A DNA stretch of 64,000 nt from Gaeumannomyces sp. JS-464 (GCA_002197995.1 NGZR01000007.1:1632399-1696398); one strand, 5' to 3'; shown: positions 13,539 to 25,543, counted from the first letter of the stretch. Notes: generated by a model not told the origin, from the sequence alone. Program-made: numbers and translations.

Positions 13539-14667
13539 TTACTCAGTCCGCTGCCTCTTGTTCTCGGGATCATCCTCGCCAGCCTGCTCGTTGACACTCT
13601 GGCCGTTGGCGCCTGCGCCAGCTGCCGCGGCGCCACCCGCAGCAGCACCGCGATCGTCATCACCCTCGGCCTCGTCCCGGCCCCTGACGCGGCCGGCGCC
13701 CTCGCCCAGCTCGCCACTAACACCGGCGCCGCCGATCCAGTTTCCGTCGGCGTCAAAGTACTCGCTCACGTTCTCGGCCGTGATCCAGCCGGAGCTGCCG
13801 GGCAAGGGGGGCGGCAGGCCGCCGTCAGAGGCGCCGCGGAAGACGCCGGCGGACGGGGCGAAGCCGTCTGCGGACTCGAAGACGACGCGGTCGTCTAGCT
13901 CGTAGCCGTACGCGCCGCCGCTGTCATCCTCGTCGTCGTCGTCGTCTGCGGGGTCCGGGTGCAGCTCGGCGCATGCCGAGATTGCGGCGAAGAGGACTTC
14001 GGCTTCGGACTTGGGGGCATTTCTTGATGCTGGCGGTGTGATGGCGTCGTCTGTGGTGGCGGGGGCGGGGGCGGGCGGTGGGGGGATGATGGTCAGCTCG
14101 ACCGTGTCGTAGGTCTCGTCGTCGGCGCCGCCGTCTTGCAGGTCGAGCTGCATGTAGACGGCCTGGGGGGCGGAGGAGGAAGAGGAGGCGGTGTTTGGGA
14201 GCGTCTTGACGGCGTGGAGGCCGATCAGCGGGTAGGGGATCTTGACGCCGCAGGTGGCATCTTGGCTGAAGAGGACGAAATTTCTGCAAGTGGGAAAGCG
14301 AGGCAATGGTGTCAGCAGACTGGATTTCCTTCAGGGACGGGTTGGGTTGTTTGGTTGCTCACGCCGAGTTGACAAAGACGTCGACCTTTTGCTCGACCAG
14401 CTGCTCCTCCCCCGCCGCTCCCTCGGCGGTGTCTGGGGCAGTAGCAGTAGTAGCTGCGGCAGCGGGCTCGGCGCCGCGGAAGACGGGCAGCCTCTTGCGC
14501 TGCGAGGCGGGGACGAGGGCGCGGGCGTCCGCGGCGTGGTAGTGCAGGACCGGCTTGCCGTCGAAGAAGGACTCGGGCGTGCGCTCCTGGAACTCGGCGA
14601 GCGGGGTGAACTCGTCGAGCCTGGGGGGCGCGTCGGTCGTGATCAGGCTCCTGACGGTGGTGTCCAT
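13539..14667 (-). CDS. ICln/Lot5-family protein (regulator of volume decrease domain)
   Basis: Two exons, 14667-14363 and 14283-13539, spliced GTGAGC...CAG in frame to 349 residues. The N-terminal half has the PH-like ICln fold signature of this family: an opening strand (PVLHYHA), the strand VDVFVNSANFVLFSQD crossing the splice junction, then KIPYPLIGLHAVKT, followed by an acidic linker. A block of Asp/Glu residues (about 225-240) and a C-terminal tail ending KRQRTE are typical of fungal members. Animal ICln binds Sm proteins during snRNP assembly; yeast Lot5 is the closest named relative, and the precise role here is inferred. The gene is divergent from the next gene, with 623 bp between starts. 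Confidence 0.8.
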
Positions 14668-15290
14668 CGTGGGTTTTTGGGTTCGAGGGTGAGGCGCGAC
14701 GTGCGGAATGGGAAAAAGCTGGGCGGGCGTCTCGAGAAGAAGCTTGGAGGTCTGTTGGCGCGATACCTCGAGCTGCGACGGGCGCAACGGTCGGGTTGGG
14801 TACCTCGAAATTCTGTGGACCCCGCGCCGTTCGCTGCATGGATGTTTGGGCGGGGAAGCTGCTAGGTGGAGCATGGAGGGAGCTCTCATCTTATCGAGGC
14901 AAACAGATTCGACCCACTTCCAATCGATGACGGGATCCACAACCAGGGGTGTTCGCGCCGCCGGGAGCCCATGCTCGAGGGCCAGCGGCACGTCACGCTT
15001 GATGCGCGCCAAGCTGGCGGGGGATCTGGCTTGCAGTTGCACCCAACTAACGACGACCACACGCCGCGGCGCCTACAGGTCCCGAGCCAGTGGATAATGA
15101 TCCATGTCAGCACCCGCCACAAAACTGTGTCTGAAGGTCTGGCAGACCCAGTGAGAGTCGAGCCTGCTATCGCCTTTTAACACGGGGCGGCGCTGGTCCT
15201 CGGGCGGCTGGCGCTTTTCCCACTTACGTCTCCCTCCTTGCTTTGGTCGAACTCTAAGAACCAAGCCGTCAGGTGAAACACGCTGCCGCA
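14668..15290. other. Shared divergent promoter region
   Basis: Lies between the start codons of two divergent genes. No separate gene seen; it probably carries both promoters and 5' UTRs. Confidence 0.5.
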
Positions 15291-16070
15291 ATGCACGACA
15301 ACCGTGAGTTCCCCGAGTCCAACCAAACGCAATCTGGCCTCACCTCGTGCCACCAGGATAAAAGCTGACTTTTCCCTTCTGCTTCTTCCCCAGGATCACA
15401 TCCCCTGCTGGAGCAGGTACCCCTGACCGTCTCTCCCTTCATCACCCTCCCCAAGGCCCCGACGCTACCATACACATATCGCGCCATGCCCTCCGCCCTC
15501 CCGCCCTCGGTGACCGGGATCGGCGTGTCGGCGTCGACAGTCAGCGAGATGGACATTGACGGCGGCGGCGACGACAGCACTTCCACCACCACCGCCGCCG
15601 CAGCAGCAGCAGCGGCGGCGCCACCCGAAAAGCCGCGCTACGTCGTCTCGGCGACGGGCCACGCGGCGCACCCGGACGACATCGTGGCATCGTGCCGCGC
15701 GCTGCAGGAGCACGTGGAGCGCCTGCAGGCCGACGCCGAGCGGGAGCTGCGCGCGCTCGACGAGCGCATCCGCGCCCGCGAGCTGGCCGAGAAGAGGCGC
15801 GTCGCCCCCGGCTGGCTCGACAGCGACGCCAGGATCCTGGAGCCCGAGCGCAGGCTGGCCGATGGCATGGAGTCGTTGACCCTGGCGGGCCAGCCGGTCG
15901 GCGGCGGCGGTGCTGCGGCGGTGCTGGCGGTCTGGGCATGCTGCACCAGGACGGCGGGCCCAGCGAGATGGCGGCGCCTGAGTACGATCCAGGGACGGAG
16001 ATTGATCGTGCTTTTGCGGGCAGGTGACGTGGCGTCATGGAGTTTGACTGCGGCGTTCGGTTCTTTGTAG
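15291..16070 (+). CDS. Small helical protein of unknown function with a 13-nt first coding exon
   Basis: Coding exon 1 is only 13 nt (15291-15303, MHDN plus one base). The intron (GTGAGT...CCCCAG, 15304-15393, branch-like CTGACT at 15365) precedes exon 2 from 15394. The join gives MHDNRSHPLLEQVPLTVSPF, which reads smoothly. A low-complexity Ser/Thr/Ala stretch is followed by a helical, probably coiled-coil segment (about 135-195) rich in Glu, Arg and Leu. The open frame stops at 16070. However, the adjacent frame, which ends at 16027 (GLGMLHQDGG, then AAPEYDPGTEIDRAFAGR), looks more protein-like, so a one-base indel in the GGC/GGT repeats near 15900-15930 is likely. No family recognised. Confidence 0.6.
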
Positions 16071-17659
16071 TATCAGGGGTGAATGTTCGGTGTGCTTTAC
16101 TTTTGTTCCTTGTACGGCATTTCTTTCCTTTGCCTCTCTATCCGGCGCATCCTTGGTGCCTTCTTTGGGTACAGTGGCACGAGGAAGTACATTCTGTTTC
16201 TGTTTGCAAGTGAGCGAGCTCGCTGCCGCGGCGCCTCGATTCATTCCCAACTCCCACGCCCTTGTAATGCGGACCTGTTTGTCTCAGTTGACCGCGGGTG
16301 GTGTCCTGTTTTATCGTTCTTAGAGAAAGGGTTGCCCGATTCCTGGCAATACTGAAAGCCTCCTTGGCTGGGTGCGCCAGCCTGGAGCCCACTGCTGTTG
16401 CGGTTGCTCAAATAGCCCCTAGACGATAGGAACAGAAGATGGGAAGCACAGCATGCCTACCACAAAACCCTTCAGCGTCCACATAAGAGTTGTACCACTG
16501 CATGCGCAATGTGGCTGGTTTCGTGGTTCTGCATATCTTTGGTTTATGATACTGCTATAATATTTCCAGACATGTTGTGGCTGTCATTATGCATCATAAC
16601 GACAAGAAGACTAGGGACGTTCAGCGATGCCAGCGAATATGAGCCCGCCTTCACCACTTAGCAACCTAATAACGGCCTAGTCAAGCAACTAAACTGAGAA
16701 TCACAGAAGGACCGATGAGGTCCCAGGCCACCGCGGCTTCAATTTTTGTATCTAGCCGAACAAGCAGTCGGACTCTGGCTACTCTCCCTCTTCTGGTTTT
16801 CCATCTAACTTGGCCGCCGCAGTTCTCTGCCTCGGTATCCCGAAATTTCATCGGTTCTCTTCTCGGAATATCGCTCGGACGCAGGATATCATTGCATTCA
16901 ACGAAGCACCGCTACAACGACTTAGCAACTCCCCCAATCGCCTCGACGTTTGCCGGGAAAAATTTACATCTTTTCCTATTCCATATTTTCTCCCTACGCC
17001 TATATCATTTCATCTTCTCATATCATTTGCCGGTTTCCCTTCCGCGATGATGCAAAGGAAGGTGCCAACGTTCTTGTCGCCTCCAGCGACGAGGCCAACG
17101 ACAAACCGCGCCAGGCCAGCGCCTCTGCTGGGACCCTCAACCATGGCTAGTGGCAACAGCTCCTCCTCCTCCATTGCTCTCATCCCTAGTCGGCTACAGA
17201 AGACGCGGGGGCTCGAATGTGCATGTCGTCGGAGACGTCGTCAGGGGCATGACCGCCGCCGAGCTGCTGCGCGCGCGGGACCCACGTGGGCATCGTCGCC
17301 CTCCTCCCGGGGCTAGGTCCGGCAGCTCTTGGCCGCCGTCGGGTCGGCCAACCCTGCTTCCGGCAGGCGCTGCTCAATCCCAGCGGGCACATCAAGGGTC
17401 TGAGCCCTAGAACTACTTTTAGTGCTGGGGGTGTTAGAGGGGGCATGGTAGTTGGGTAATCGTGGAAGACATCCATTCCTGGCGACCACTGGCACCCTGG
17501 CTACGACCACGTCGCTAGAGGGGGAGCATGTGCTGATCAAGGATTAGGATGTGGTCGAGCAAGCGGGGAGAAGAGTAGTAATTTGACTGCTGACCAGTTT
17601 ACTGGGCATGGCTAGTTTTGTATCAGGAGCCCCTTCGCATTGTCGGTGTCACACAAATA
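16071..17659. other. Intergenic, possible unrecognised relic
   Basis: Mostly without coding character. Around 17040-17410 short fragments such as GANVLVASSDEANDKPRQ and VVRGMTAAELLRARDP look protein-like in different frames, which could mark a decayed gene, but no family was recognised. Confidence 0.3.
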
Positions 17660-18790
17660 CGTCAGATTTTCTGCCTGGCGAGGTTCTCCATGCTGTTCGT
17701 CACTGCGCAAGTCCCGTTATTTGGAATCTTCAGCAAACACGTTATAGAATGAAGGCTACTCGAGTGCTGGCTAGTTACCTGAGGAACCGTCTCTGACCCG
17801 CCTGTTGTCCTGAGAATCGAATAGGAAAAGCTCACCACATCCCCTCCTTCCAGATTAGCGCCTGCCTTCTTCGGGAGACGGTTTGTGATGATAGATTGCG
17901 GGCTTGAGCGATTTGTCAGCACATGAGACGCCATGATGCTATACTGATTTATGACAGGGAGGATATCGTATTGGCATACGCCTCCAAGGAGTGACTTCGG
18001 CATATCAGACTCGCTAGTGCGAGCGACGGTCCCTTCGGCGCAGGCTGAGAGATGAACGTCCAAGCCTCGAGAAGTCAAGAAGGCGCACATTTCGGGTTGC
18101 TCCACGGCGTACTTGTCGATATTTGCAGTCAGCACCGAAACGCCTACATCCGCCGAGGTCGCCTTGCGGGATCCGACGGGCGGAACGGGGGCGTGCTAAG
18201 AGGAGCGATGCGCCTAACTCGTCGCGGTCTCGCACTAAGGCCTCGTCCTTATCCAACATATTGCGAAAGTCGTCGAAGCGGCCATCCTGGACCGCCCGAA
18301 ACACTGGCGACGCGGCAGGCAGCACTCTGTTCGCATCCAGCCAGGACGACAGACATGTGGGGCCGCCGGGCAGCTCGCTCTACAACGACGACGACGACAC
18401 CGTGGGGAGGGTGGGCCCGTCACAAGCCACAGACGCGGCCTCGGTGGTGTAGTCAACCCGATGATCATGCGAGTGAAGCGTTATGACTGCACAATGGCGC
18501 CTGTCGGGGCTGGCCTCTCGAGCCCAGGCCGTTGTGTCGACATGGAATAGAGGCCATCGGGGCTGACGAGGCTGTTCCCAAGGTATGTCCACTGTAAGAG
18601 AACCAACACAAAAGACCAGCCACAAAAGTCGACTGTCCATCGCCAAAGCTTGGAGCGGCCCTCTGACTTTACTTGGCCCGTTGGCTGCTAGCCTCGACAG
18701 TCCGGAGCCTTTGAGGAGGCGCCGTTCTGCAGACCGAAGCTCAGAAGCTCTGAGGGAGCGCGGGTTCATGCTAGCCTTTCTGAGTATCAC
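17660..18790 (-). pseudogene. Ankyrin-type protein relic
   Basis: On the minus strand a frame reads GPTLPTVSSSSL, then a TAG stop near 18380, then continues in the same frame into SWLDANRVLPAASPVFRAVQ and FDDFRNMLDKDEALVRDRDE. A second frame then gives IDKYAVEQPEMCAFLTSRGL and DVHLSACAEG. These fragments match the ankyrin-containing portion of a large fungal family in which a helix-turn-helix repeat follows a linker. The in-frame stop at about 18380 and the frame change between about 18190 and 18130 indicate a broken gene; no start or complete repeat array remains. The stop could be a sequencing error, but the second break argues for decay. Confidence 0.5.
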
Positions 18791-20108
18791 AATTTGTCAC
18801 TTGCTCGCTTGGCGCCGTGCTGCGATGCCACCGGCGATGGTTTTTAATGGTCAATGATATCGTTGGCTGGATCGTTGCTGGCACGATGGGTGTCGATGAG
18901 CCTCGTTTGTTCGTGGACGACCTTGATAAGGGCTCCTAAGGCTCTCGACCGTGTGCGACAGGGGCGGAAGATTCTGGATCAAAGTCAACTGGAAGCGGGA
19001 AGACTCCTCGTTTGCTCTTTTAGCGAGGGCGTGGGTCTTGTCGACTCTAGGTTCAGACGGAAGCTTGGACGCGCTGCAAATCTTTCTCATCCAGAACAGA
19101 CTTGAGTCTCTTCCAGAGCCGGGTGCCGACATCACAGCCCGGGCGTGTCTTTGTCCTCTTAACGTGGGCCTCTGAAACGGGCGCAACTGGCGACACAATT
19201 TATTCTGTGCATGCGTCATTGTGCCATCGCCGCCGGGGCGGGGTTCGCCAAACACTGCTCAAGTATCTGCTGTACCTGTCGCGCGTAGTAAGCCGCCTTG
19301 CACACGACATCCGGCGCATCGTTTAGGGCCGGGAGCGCGGCGTGGACGAGTTTCGCCGACTTGAGGCCGGCAAGACGGGGATGCTGGCTGGGTCCATGAG
19401 AAACCGGCTGTCATGCGAGAAGACGCGAAGTTGTGTAGGTTGCGCCGAACAGATATCCTGATAATGAAGGATCCAGAAGGAGGGGGAGGAGATGCAAGTG
19501 GGAAGACGGTTATAGTGGGACGGTGCGAAGCCAAACTTGGTTTATTGACAATCTAGGTATTTGCAAATTCAACCGAAGGTCCCCTCAATGCCCGCGGCGG
19601 TGGGGAGGCCTGGCGAATTGAGAGCCTGGCCAGACCGCCGCGAAATATCAAGAGCCAAGGAGACCGACCAAAGTCAACCTAACGGACTGGGAGAAGTGCA
19701 GCTGAGGTCTGCCAAGCCAATCAACATAAAGCGTTCCTTCTGTCAAGGACACGATACGTCGATTCTCGCCCTTAGGGAGAGCTTGTGATGGGACGAAATT
19801 TTTGGCACCCTCAAGACGATGTGGTTGCGCCGCTCGCTATCGCGGCTGACTTATGTGAGGGACGTCATGTTGTGCGTGACACAGGTGTTCCAAGAGCAAG
19901 CTCTGCCCGTCCGTGCCCGAGTCGGTGGGATGGCCGGGGTTGAGGGCGGGCTTTAGGGTGCGGTATATCTGACAAGTTGATGAGATAGAGAGAGTTCTTG
20001 CGCCGGGGATATTCGGAATCCCTAGATTGGAGTCGAGGCGGTCGCAGAGTTGGCGGAGATGAGCATCTTAATGCCTGGGGGACGTGCCACCGCGCGGCAA
20101 AAGCGTAC
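18791..20108. other. Intergenic
   Basis: Possibly holds the decayed amino-terminal half of the neighbouring ankyrin relic on the minus strand (18851-19255 is open but unrecognised). Nothing else can be supported. Confidence 0.35.
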
Positions 20109-21926
20109 CTAGTCGAGGTCCATCTCAATAGGATAGCTCTCCGGATCGCCGGGGCGGATGTGGATGTAGACCATCAAGGCGCAGGAGTCGCACCCGCAGG
20201 TGCGCATCCACGGGTCCCAGGACCCCTCCCACCGGTCCTCGCCCTCCCACTGCGCCTTTGGATCCGGTACCCAGGGGCTGCTGTTGGTGATGCTTTGGTG
20301 AATGCCTCTGAGCGCCTTGTCCACACCGGGCCCACTGTACGAAATGGTCTTGTAGTGGCCGCCGGGGGCGATAAGGACGTAGCCCTTTGGCGGGTATGGC
20401 CTGCGTGAGGCCCGCGGGCTGGGCCCGGGCCCCGACGGCCCGCTGTGCGCAATGTGCGAGAAGCGGAACGAGGCCCACTTTCTCGAGATTGGCGCGATGG
20501 CGGCGAGGAAGTTGGGGAAGAACGGCCTCGAAGCCGGGGGGTTCACCGCCCCATGGGCTGCAGTGTGGTGGTGTAGCGTGATGCGCTCAAGCTCCAGGTG
20601 TTGCAGTGTCGGCGCGAAATGTTGGACAGCGCGGGTCAGTTTGTCGACGTTGAGGGAGGCGCGGGAGAGCGAGAGTTCGGTGAGGCCGGTGTGGGGGAAA
20701 CACTGTACAGGCTGCGGTAGCGGCGACGGGTCTAGGAAGGAGAGAAGGCTGTCCCTGTCGGAGTCGGTCGACGAGATCAGGTCAAGGTGCAGACTGCGGA
20801 GATTCACGGCATGGCTCAGCCAGGTGGGTATCGGGAAGCCAAGCCTGCCCTGTGTTTGAAAACGGAGCCGGAGTTCGCGGAGCTCTGCAACCAGACGTTC
20901 AGGCTGCCAGAGCAGGGTAAAGGGCTCGAGCGAGAGGACTTGGTAGCTCAGGGCCCCGAAAGGCCCTGAGAGGAGATCTAGCGCCTTGGGCTGGAGGCTT
21001 GATTTCGAAATAGCAGATATCAGGTTCTGGACGCAGCGGGCTGCATCCCACTGCACCGACTCGTCGAATTCTGGAAACCGATCGAATGACGTCCGGGGGT
21101 TTCTGTCTTTAAGCCCCGTTCGATCGACAAGTTCTTGATTGGTCAAGTGAGAGACCGTAGTGGGATGAGGAGAGAGGTTTGTTGCCAACCGCAGTGTCTT
21201 GCTCCCCAGGATTCCCCAAGATTCGCACAGGCAGATCGAAAGGCCTTGCTGCAGGACCCCAAGGTGCTGCACGCCCACAGTATGCAGGTTAGGAAACCGC
21301 AGCACGGCGGCCATCAGCCGCTCCATGTCGTGGCCGTTTCTGATCAAGTCATGCTGCCAACTGGCCTCGATGTTCAGATTGGTCTCGTACTGAGGCGCGA
21401 TGGGTCTGGTCACGACTGAGGGGAGCAAAGCGACGTCCACGGCAACCCTCGTGACCGTGTGCCGGAAGTCCGATCTCGATATTTCCTCCAGCATCCGGAG
21501 GCTTGATGCCAGTCGCATCACCACCAGGTCCTGGAAGAACGTCTTGGCGAAGTCGGCATGGACGGCACGGGCAGCCCGCGTGTTGCAAAGCCTGAACGAG
21601 CAGAGGCTGACGGCATCGGATTCGGCGGCAAGATAGGATCCGATCTGGATGAGCAGCTCCGTGGGGAGCTTTTCGAAGGGCGATAGTGCCGTGCTGACCG
21701 CTGAGATCGCTCGAGCAGGACGCTTTCGGTTGGGGTTCCGGTGCGCGGCCGAGCGGCGTGGAGGTGACGGGCCACTGTGGTTGGGAGCGTTCCTCGGGCG
21801 TCGGGAGGCCGAGCGTGCCCAGGAAGAATTTCCCCGGGCGTTTGGGCCTCCCGGGCGGACTGGGTAGCCGGTGGCCGCTGGGAATTGGCCAAAGCCGGCC
21901 TCGAAGGAGCCAGACTGTTGCGCCAT
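20109..21926 (-). CDS. F-box protein
   Basis: A single uninterrupted exon of 605 residues. A disordered basic N-terminus (1-80) precedes an F-box at about 81-125, beginning LSPFEKLPTELLIQIGSYL. The middle region (about 200-480) contains leucine-rich stretches (for example LRSLHLDLISS and LTELSLSRASL), consistent with an irregular LRR-type substrate-recognition surface. F-box proteins link Skp1-Cul1 ubiquitin ligases to substrates; the substrate here is unknown. The C-terminus has a compact Trp/Cys segment (WDPWMRTCGCDSC) common in filamentous fungal F-box proteins. The start at 21926 gives the longest frame and has no upstream alternative in frame. Confidence 0.8.
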   Translation of the reverse strand: MAQQSGSFEAGFGQFPAATGYPVRPGGPNARGNSSWARSASRRPRNAPNHSGPSPPRRSAAHRNPNRKRPARAISAVSTALSPFEKLPTELLIQIGSYLAAESDAVSLCSFRLCNTRAARAVHADFAKTFFQDLVVMRLASSLRMLEEISRSDFRHTVTRVAVDVALLPSVVTRPIAPQYETNLNIEASWQHDLIRNGHDMERLMAAVLRFPNLHTVGVQHLGVLQQGLSICLCESWGILGSKTLRLATNLSPHPTTVSHLTNQELVDRTGLKDRNPRTSFDRFPEFDESVQWDAARCVQNLISAISKSSLQPKALDLLSGPFGALSYQVLSLEPFTLLWQPERLVAELRELRLRFQTQGRLGFPIPTWLSHAVNLRSLHLDLISSTDSDRDSLLSFLDPSPLPQPVQCFPHTGLTELSLSRASLNVDKLTRAVQHFAPTLQHLELERITLHHHTAAHGAVNPPASRPFFPNFLAAIAPISRKWASFRFSHIAHSGPSGPGPSPRASRRPYPPKGYVLIAPGGHYKTISYSGPGVDKALRGIHQSITNSSPWVPDPKAQWEGEDRWEGSWDPWMRTCGCDSCALMVYIHIRPGDPESYPIEMDLD

Positions 21927-22489
21927 GGCGGCGGTCAGCAGGTCAACGGTGCCCGCGCTGATGGCAAGGGCCGTGGACCCCGGCTCAGGACGGGCACGGT
22001 TGGGAGCGTGGATGGCGACACGGAGCAGCGGCCCAGGAAAGCAGTCGAGTCAAAAGAGGCATCGTGGGGAATTTTTCAGGTTAAATAGGCCGCCAGGTGA
22101 TCGGAGAAGAGACGCGTAGAAGATCAGCCTTTGCGACGGCGAAATTGCGGGCCTTTGGGAAACTTTCCACATGTGCGCGCAATCCAAATTCTGGCGCGTT
22201 CGTCAAGCAAACAAACAGAGTTCGCGTGTCGAATAAACATCTGCGGCGGATTCAGAATGGAACTTTGACCCCACGGGCGTGCGGTAAATCACATCCAACT
22301 CGGACAAAACAGCCTAAAACCTTGCCTATCCCTTCACAGCAGTCATGACCCGCCTTCGCACAAGCCTTGCCGACGGTCTTTCCACCCCTCCGAAGCTCCT
22401 TGATTTCCCAGTGGTGGTTGCGCCCCACGCGCCGCGCCGAGGCGGCACGTAACCAACTCTCTGTGGAGGCCACGCCGACCCCACGCTTC

Positions 22490-22886
22490 TTACGCCACGG
22501 GCTCGTACCCGGCGTTGTGGCCAGCGCGATCCGAGAAGAGCCAGTAGATGATCAGGCCAATGACGGGGAAGAGGAACACGACCAGGCCCCAGATCAGCTT
22601 GCCAGCGGGTGTGCGGTTGGACTTGAAGACCTCGACTGGAGGGAGGAAGAGAACGGGTTAGCAAGTGAGCAAAGGTATCGCGGGGGGGGAAAAGGGGAAG
22701 GGGAACGTACGGAGCACGATGATGTCGAGGATCAGCACGACAAGTCCCAGGATGCCGCCGCCGGTGCCGTACTGCCACGCGTTGCCGTGTCCAGTCGCCG
22801 CAACGACGTCCCCGGCGATGGGGGCTGCGCTCGCCAGGAGCGCCCCAGAGCTGGGCGAAGAGGGTGGTGAAGATGGCGCTCTGCAT
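22490..22886 (-). CDS. Small PLDc_N-type membrane protein (one-base frame break)
   Basis: Exon 1 is 22886-22711 and exon 2 is 22635-22490, with donor GTACGT, branch GCTAAC and acceptor CAG. The start has an ideal CCAAAATG context. The protein carries an N-terminal hydrophobic region, a membrane helix (GGILGLVVLILDIIVL) spanning the splice and a second helix (WGLVVFLFPVIGLIIYWLFS). This is the two-helix cardiolipin-synthase N-terminal (PLDc_N) module found alone in many fungi. Exon 1 is open in one frame until about residue 12 and then in the next frame, so the sequence has one extra base near 22845. With it removed the total is exactly 107 codons. Function unknown; a membrane location is clear. 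Confidence 0.75.
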
Positions 22887-24113
22887 TTTGGCGAGGGGTT
22901 TCTGCTTTCTCTGGCTTGCTGCTTCTTGTCGACTGGTATCGAATTCGCTAACAGAGGTTTGAGCCGGCGAGAAGGTTAAACGCAGAAGATGGGGAAGAGT
23001 AAGAGTAAGAAGAAGGACGGGCGAGGGAAAGAAGGGGAAGTTCGAGCAGTAATACGTGCCCGAAACAGGCAAGCTAAGATCGTCACCTGAGCGAAGGTTG
23101 ATCAAAGCGGGGCGCGTGTGCCGTCGCGGGAGAGGTGGTGACGTCAACGGTCGAGCTGACGAAGCCCCACCCGTCTGGTTGGGCCCACGGCCGTGCGTCG
23201 TGGCGCTAGGATGACCCACCTGCCACAACCACAGAAACTGCACGGAGATTCCCGTTGATGGGTTAGGGTCACCAACGACATGCCTCGATTCCTGGAGAAT
23301 GGCTGCGAAACTACACCCTCGATGACCCTCTAATTGCGCCCAAACACGGCCAGCGCGCACGCTGGGACTTAACTAGCGGTAGGCTTATGATGGAGGTAAT
23401 GTATGCCCGGGAACCTGAGGCTGGTCGGGTCAGTTGGCCGCGTCTCTCCGGTTTGGCCCCCAGAGTATCCGCAGCCCGAGTTCGATGCGCAGTCCATCGC
23501 TTTCACTGCTATTGTTACCTCCGTCTCGCTGCCCTAGTAGGTAGGCGTGATGTCTGGAATTCAGAAGAGACATAGTTTCGAACGGTGTTCCCATCATCTG
23601 TGATCATGCAAAAAATCCTTGCTTGTGAACTCGCCAGTCGCGAGGTGAGCGAATATCCAGGGCAGATAGATGTGCACAGAAAGTTTCCGTGCCAGCCTTT
23701 ACTTCTCTTGGTATCTAGAACGGTCGGGAAACTGCAAAGCTGGAACGTGGCAGAATGTGCCTAGGAGCCCGCAAGTCGCGGTGTGGAACCAGAGAAGGAG
23801 GCGGTCGCGATGTGCTCTAATACTGTTTGCGCTAATGCTACTGTTTCCCTCAGAGCTGAGCGTAGGTGGGAGGCCGCGCGCAGGCTTGGTGGCAGTTGGA
23901 CTGTCCTCGCATTCGCACTCCCTATCTGTTTACGGAAGCGTCAACAAAACCCAAAGAGCGCACGCGTCGTCGGCACGCGCAGCAGCGCGTCCCTCCCCAG
24001 CCAGACAGCCGCGGTGGGTGGGCATGTTTGCTCGCCAGTCCCTCCGCGACAGCAGCAGCGGCGCGTTTGCCGTCTGATGCTCTGTCTGGTACGGTGGGGG
24101 CAAACTGCCTCGA
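22887..24113. other. Intergenic
   Basis: No gene recognised. Short open frames at 23670-24080 lack domain content. Confidence 0.35.
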
Positions 24114-24184
24114 CTTGGGCCAATCCCCTGCCTCCCTCCTTGGGCGGCCGGAGGTATCTCTCCCCTTGGGCCAATCCCGTGCCT
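24114..24184 (+). repeat. Direct repeat of about 20 bp
   Basis: CTTGGGCCAATCCC-TGCCT occurs at 24114-24133 and again at 24165-24184, 51 bp apart, differing at one base (C versus G). It lies just upstream of the tRNA-like element and may be part of it. Confidence 0.6.
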
Positions 24185-24259
24185 GGGTGCAAATCCTGCT
24201 CTTGCTGGCGGGGGAACCCGCGGCCTGTCCTTTATCAAGATGTCTCCTGCCGTGTCTTT

Positions 24260-24453
24260 CCAACGGACAAGTAGCGCAGTTGGTAAACCATCTGCACCAA
24301 CCGCTTGCGGTCGCGAAGTCCAGGGTTCGAATCCCGGGGAGAATACAGAACTGGACTCCTTGGGTCCCATTGCATGACGGTGCTGGTCGCGGTGCAACAG
24401 GAGGGGGTTCGGACCCGAACCTTTTGCATTTTGTCCAATTTTTTTTTTTTTTT
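24260..24453 (+). mobile_element. tRNA-derived SINE-like element
   Basis: A perfect pol III B box (GGTTCGAATCC, 24324-24334) follows a good A box (TAGCGCAGTTGG, 24272-24283) at a normal spacing. A stable CCGC-TT-GCGG hairpin sits between them. The acceptor and D stems do not pair, so this is not a working tRNA gene. About 105 bp of tRNA-unrelated sequence follows, ending in a run of about 15 T (24439-24453) that would terminate pol III. This tRNA-head plus unrelated body plus simple tail is the layout of fungal SINEs. Translation of the opposite strand gives PGFEPWTSRPQAV, a peptide commonly seen where tRNA-related repeats are read as protein. Copy number cannot be judged from one window. Confidence 0.55.
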
Positions 24454-25543
24454 GGGTAATATTTGTGTCTTTTCGATATCCTTGAGTATTGGGTGGGACA
24501 GAAGCGTTTTTTGCACTTCAAGGCAGGGAAGGAGAAAAAAACGAAGACGAGGAAAAAAAAAACAGCTGCTGCGAACAGGACAGCCAGACGGACGTGGGCG
24601 GGGTCGTGCGGACTGCGCACCACCACGAGGGCACTGGCTCAACTCTCAAAATTGCCTTGGGAAATTTAAAAACCAGAGGACTTGCCGGTCCTGAGCACGA
24701 TTGTGGTTTTATCATCCTGCGCAGTGCAGAGCTCCCTTCTCTTGTATCGCTCGTCCTGGCTCCACCAGACTGCACTGGGCATCGGGATATTGAGCGATGG
24801 TGCCACAGACAAACCCAACCCATGAGCACCCGCAAGAGACGCCTCTTTCTCCCTGGCGGATAGCACCTCTAGCCGAGGCAGAAGAGCCAAAAAGAAAATG
24901 CCATGATTGTGTGCTTTTTGGAGCAGTGGCATCTTTACGTGATGGCCATGCACCACGTCCTTTCTTTGCTGGCACAAGCCCCGCTCGTGATGAGCCCTGT
25001 GGCTCGAGCCAAAACAGAAACAGGCATCATCAGAACCGCTTAGGTATGGTGTGCAGGAGAGCTGGATAGGCCGGGCGGCCGTGGATATGCGAGGAGGGTC
25101 TGTTGATCATGATGGACTCCTGGACGAGACGAGGTTCAAGACAGCAAACAATTGTCCCCACCATTCTTTACCTGTGGCCGAGGGTGCTCGAGGAATAGCA
25201 AAAGCACAACAAACTATGCGCGGTGTCGAAGCGCCCGTCATGGTCACGAGCTGGGGGACTGCTCGAGGGCTCAGTGCACCCCTAAGCTGGCGCACGCATA
25301 TTGAGCAAGCTAGCAAGCCTTGCGCGCTTTCCACTTTCCTCCTTTCCTCCGTTACCTCGTCCGTCTCGCGGGTTGGCTTCACCTTGGAGACCTACGGCAT
25401 CCTGTATGTCGCCCAGGCATAGAAGGACTCTACAAAAAGGGGTGTGAGGAAGGTGGAACGCGAAAATTAGGACAGCAGTGACGTGAGAAAGCTAGCTATC
25501 TAATAGATATCGCCTTTTGTTTTCTGAATCTTGTTAAACCCAT
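24454..25543. other. Intergenic
   Basis: Contains A/T-rich runs around 24535-24560. No gene recognised. Confidence 0.35.

Noticed and set aside
24265..24344. A functional tRNA gene
   Set aside because: A and B boxes are good, but the acceptor and D stems do not pair and one T-stem pair is lost.
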